In this document: positions 4,677 to 6,918 of the stretch, piece after piece
Numbering within the stretch: position 1 is the stretch's first letter
Layout: the number at the start of each line of letters is the position of its first letter
Assembly: GCA_024464195.1 (NCBI GenBank)
Contig: JANHAK010000063.1
Span: 1-6,918 of the forward strand
DNA: 6,918 nt
From: Methanomassiliicoccales archaeon
GTDB lineage: Archaea; Thermoplasmatota; Thermoplasmata; Methanomassiliicoccales; JACIVX01
Direction of reading: 5' to 3'
Notes under the pieces: model-generated
The model's database searches: none
Told to the model about the DNA's origin: nothing
The model's input: only the letters and a program-made list of their open reading frames with translations
Position numbers and translations under genes: made by a program

Positions 4677-6785
4677 AAAAAGATAATTAAGATTCTCAGC
4701 GTGGCCATTGCACTGGTTATGGTATTCGGAGTTTTTGCTGCCGTTTTTCCGACAACAATCGCTGCCCCATCAGAAGAGCCAGTTATCGCCGACGTCGAGA
4801 AAATGGACATCGGACCATCGATTAGAGCGGAATATCCAGACTATAGTGCTGTTGCATCATCTGCCTATGCATACGGTGCTTCGCCAATGAAACATGATCT
4901 GAATGACTTCTATAATGTCGGTGATTTTGAATGGTATTATGCAGGTAGCTATAGTGGAGGATTCAAATTATTCGAGAAAAGAGGCGAAGGAAACTATTGT
5001 GAAGTCTGGGTAGCTGTGGATCTGAGTTTCCCGGCTGGCGATCCAAGAAATGCGTACACTTCTAGAATTACAATCACAGATGAACATGTGGCATGGATTA
5101 TTGACCAATTCGATAACAACATCTATCCTACCGAAACAGCATATTTCTCCGAGCCTCCGCCTCTGGACGGATCCAACGCCCTTATGAAGGATTGGGGCTT
5201 TCCATATATGGAAACAAATGACACGGGTAAAGTCATGATCATGATTTTCAACATCAGGGATGCAAACTACTATAATCCATCGTACCCATATTATATCGCT
5301 GGTTTCTTCAGCCCGACACTCGATCTTTACTATGATAGGAATATAATTAACATTGATTGCTGGGATTGGGATAACAGAACTGGGCCTTATTCGCCAAGAC
5401 CTTGGCTCTATGAAGGCACAGTTGCCCATGAATATCAACATCTGCTGCACGATTACTTAGACCCAGATGAAGACACATGGTTGAATGAAGGATGTTCGAT
5501 GTATGCAGAAATGCTATGCGGTTATGGGATACCCTATGATTACTTCTTGAGATACCTCTACACCCCAGACAATTCGCTGACCGATTGGGGAGACCAAGGA
5601 GACATCAACATTCTTGCTGATTACGGAGGAGCCGCCCTATTTATGGTCTATTTGAATGACCACTTTGGTGGATCAGAGCTAATCTCAGACCTGGTAAAGA
5701 GTGAACTTAACGGCGCAGCATCCGTCACTCAGGCATTACATGACAGGGGTTACGCAGATTGGGATTTCGACAAGGTTTATCACGCCTTTTCATTGGCAAA
5801 TCTGATCAGATCAGACAGTATCGGTAATGGTCTATACAATTATGCATCGATCGACCTCTCACCCATAACGCTTGGAATGCACTATTATCGCCCAAGCTAT
5901 GGTTATATCGATGAATCTTGGTGGTACGGCACGACATGGACATATGACGGTTATGACACAGGTGTGAGTACATTGGGATCTTACGGAACTGACTACTTCA
6001 TCGTAGATAATTTCAATAAAGATGCAACGGGGATGAATCTGCTATTTAACGGGGACGATATAGCGATGATCGGATGGGAACAGGTGTGGGTTGGATACGG
6101 ATATGGGTATGCATGGTATTCCGGAGCATCGGATCTTAGAGACGTTTCCCTCATTGGAAAAGCCGATCTCTCTGATATGGAAGAAGCAACATTAACAATT
6201 ACAACCTATTACAACATAGAAGATTTCTGGGACTTCGGATTCGTACAGGTATCAACAGATGGTGGGAACACATGGGTCTCGCTCGCCAATGAGTATACAA
6301 CTGATGAAGCAGATCCAGACGCTCATCCTGCAATTGTTGAGAACCTGCCTGGACTGACAGGTTGGTCTGAGGGATGGGTAACGATGTCCTTCGACCTTTC
6401 CGAATACGTTGGCCAAGAGATCATGTACCGCTTTAGATACATGACGGATTGGGCAACTACATACGAGGGATGGTTCATTGACGAAGTATACATTAACGAT
6501 GTCCTCGTCGATGACGGCGGAGATTCAATATCGACACTGGAACCAGTCTATCCAAATAGTGACTTCGTGATCACAATTTATGCACCAGGACAATTGACCT
6601 GGGATGGAAACATGCTGCTACCCGTGCTCCTAGAGATCAACGTCAATCACGCGAGTGAAACGGTAATGAGAAGCGTTTCAAGTCTGCTTTCACTATACGA
6701 CTATCTGTACATCATCGTTAGTACAACACAGGGTCCAGTCAATTATTGGATAGGTATAGTTTCAAATCTACCGGGCATTGCCTAA
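4674..6785 (+). CDS. Secreted gluzincin-type metalloprotease with immune-inhibitor-A-like domain
   Basis: The 703-residue protein is predicted to be exported and to cleave proteins outside the cell with a zinc ion. Residues 1 to about 31 form a signal peptide: two lysines, a hydrophobic core (ILSVAIALVMVFGVFAAVF), and a likely cleavage site around TTIAA-PSEEP. The catalytic part, about 105-400, has HEYQH at 252-256 and WLNEG at 269-273. His252 and His256 are zinc ligands, Glu253 the catalytic base, and Glu272 the likely third ligand (15 residues after the second histidine), a gluzincin pattern like M30 hyicolysin rather than M6. Residues about 415-606 resemble the C-terminal beta-sandwich (MAM or choice-of-anchor-J type) of immune inhibitor A proteases: QVSTDGGNTWVSL at 525-537 and YRFRYMTD at 585-592. 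The last hundred residues are unassigned. No C-terminal membrane anchor or sorting motif is visible. Start is TTG, with a strong ribosome binding site. Confidence 0.82.
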   Translation: MKKIIKILSVAIALVMVFGVFAAVFPTTIAAPSEEPVIADVEKMDIGPSIRAEYPDYSAVASSAYAYGASPMKHDLNDFYNVGDFEWYYAGSYSGGFKLFEKRGEGNYCEVWVAVDLSFPAGDPRNAYTSRITITDEHVAWIIDQFDNNIYPTETAYFSEPPPLDGSNALMKDWGFPYMETNDTGKVMIMIFNIRDANYYNPSYPYYIAGFFSPTLDLYYDRNIINIDCWDWDNRTGPYSPRPWLYEGTVAHEYQHLLHDYLDPDEDTWLNEGCSMYAEMLCGYGIPYDYFLRYLYTPDNSLTDWGDQGDINILADYGGAALFMVYLNDHFGGSELISDLVKSELNGAASVTQALHDRGYADWDFDKVYHAFSLANLIRSDSIGNGLYNYASIDLSPITLGMHYYRPSYGYIDESWWYGTTWTYDGYDTGVSTLGSYGTDYFIVDNFNKDATGMNLLFNGDDIAMIGWEQVWVGYGYGYAWYSGASDLRDVSLIGKADLSDMEEATLTITTYYNIEDFWDFGFVQVSTDGGNTWVSLANEYTTDEADPDAHPAIVENLPGLTGWSEGWVTMSFDLSEYVGQEIMYRFRYMTDWATTYEGWFIDEVYINDVLVDDGGDSISTLEPVYPNSDFVITIYAPGQLTWDGNMLLPVLLEINVNHASETVMRSVSSLLSLYDYLYIIVSTTQGPVNYWIGIVSNLPGIA

Positions 6786-6789
6786 ATCG

Positions 6790-6822
6790 TTTTTTCTTTT
6801 TTTTCTTATCTTTTCATTTTTC
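6790..6822 (+). terminator. T-rich terminator of the protease gene
   Basis: Starting five bases after the stop codon come T6 (6790-6795), T8 (6797-6804) and further T runs broken by single bases, with no hairpin before them. Such oligo-T tracts are the usual archaeal termination signal. Confidence 0.75.
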
Positions 6823-6880
6823 TGCTCCTGTTTTACTACGGTTTTTTGCAGAACGGTTTCTTACTGAAACGAGCATTACA

Positions 6881-6918
6881 ATGCAAGAAAGTCAAAACAA
6901 AGGCTCGGAAAAGGAGAA
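6881..6918 (+). CDS. Possible N-terminus of a further gene, cut by the window end
   Basis: From ATG 6881 the frame stays open to the last base and reads MQESQNKGSEKE, a hydrophilic beginning that would suit a cytoplasmic protein. No Shine-Dalgarno precedes it and no clear TATA box is present 25 bases upstream. Twelve codons cannot establish a gene. Alternatively, the purine-rich end AAAAGGAGAA (from about 6909) could be the ribosome binding site of a gene starting just outside. Confidence 0.2.
   Translation, partial: MQESQNKGSEKE

Noticed and set aside
4968..5450. 160-codon minus-strand ORF inside the protease gene
   Set aside because: It lies opposite the catalytic region, whose own frame carries HEYQH and WLNEG; the minus frame shows no domain and no initiation signal.
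1..6918. CRISPR array, insertion sequence or defence system
   Set aside because: I saw no spaced repeat series, transposase, nuclease or toxin-antitoxin signature on either strand.

Overview
The window reads as chromosomal DNA of an archaeon. Archaeal signs: TATA boxes, one with a good BRE, sit upstream of genes; the tRNA gene has no encoded CCA and has the archaeal arginine tRNA shape; one gene (hypE) looks leaderless; the last gene ends in a T-rich stretch of the archaeal terminator kind. A nickel-iron hydrogenase maturation gene and a large secreted protease with an immune-inhibitor-A-like domain fit a Thermoplasmatota or methanogen-related anaerobe. That placement is inference, not shown by any marker gene here.

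Layout: 1-320 holds an unexplained open frame without a start codon (41-217), then a BRE/TATA promoter. 321-1013 (+) is an AIM24/TIGR00266 family protein. 1014-1440 is mostly non-coding, with a strong Shine-Dalgarno (SD) site leading into a 19-codon frame and a doubtful 64-codon ORF on the minus strand. 1441-1515 (-) is tRNA-Arg(UCG). 1655-2824 (-) is an iron-type alcohol dehydrogenase with all metal ligands in place. 2825-3037 is a divergent promoter region with short inverted and direct repeats. 3038-4084 (+) is hypE, complete to its C-terminal PRIC. 4085-4573 is a gene-poor gap with a perfect 13-bp tandem repeat. 4674-6785 (+) is a 703-residue exported metalloprotease with its own TATA box, SD and T-rich terminator. 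A possible N-terminus of another gene starts at 6881 and runs off the end.

The genes do not form one operon or an evident joint system: each has its own promoter, and neighbours are divergent, convergent or widely spaced. HypE and the alcohol dehydrogenase could both belong to anaerobic redox metabolism and share a divergent control region, but a functional link is inference. I see no CRISPR array, insertion sequence, phage gene or recognisable defence system. The most useful points are corrected starts for three genes, the mixed domain architecture of the protease, an apparently isolated hypE, and possible gene remnants in the gaps.
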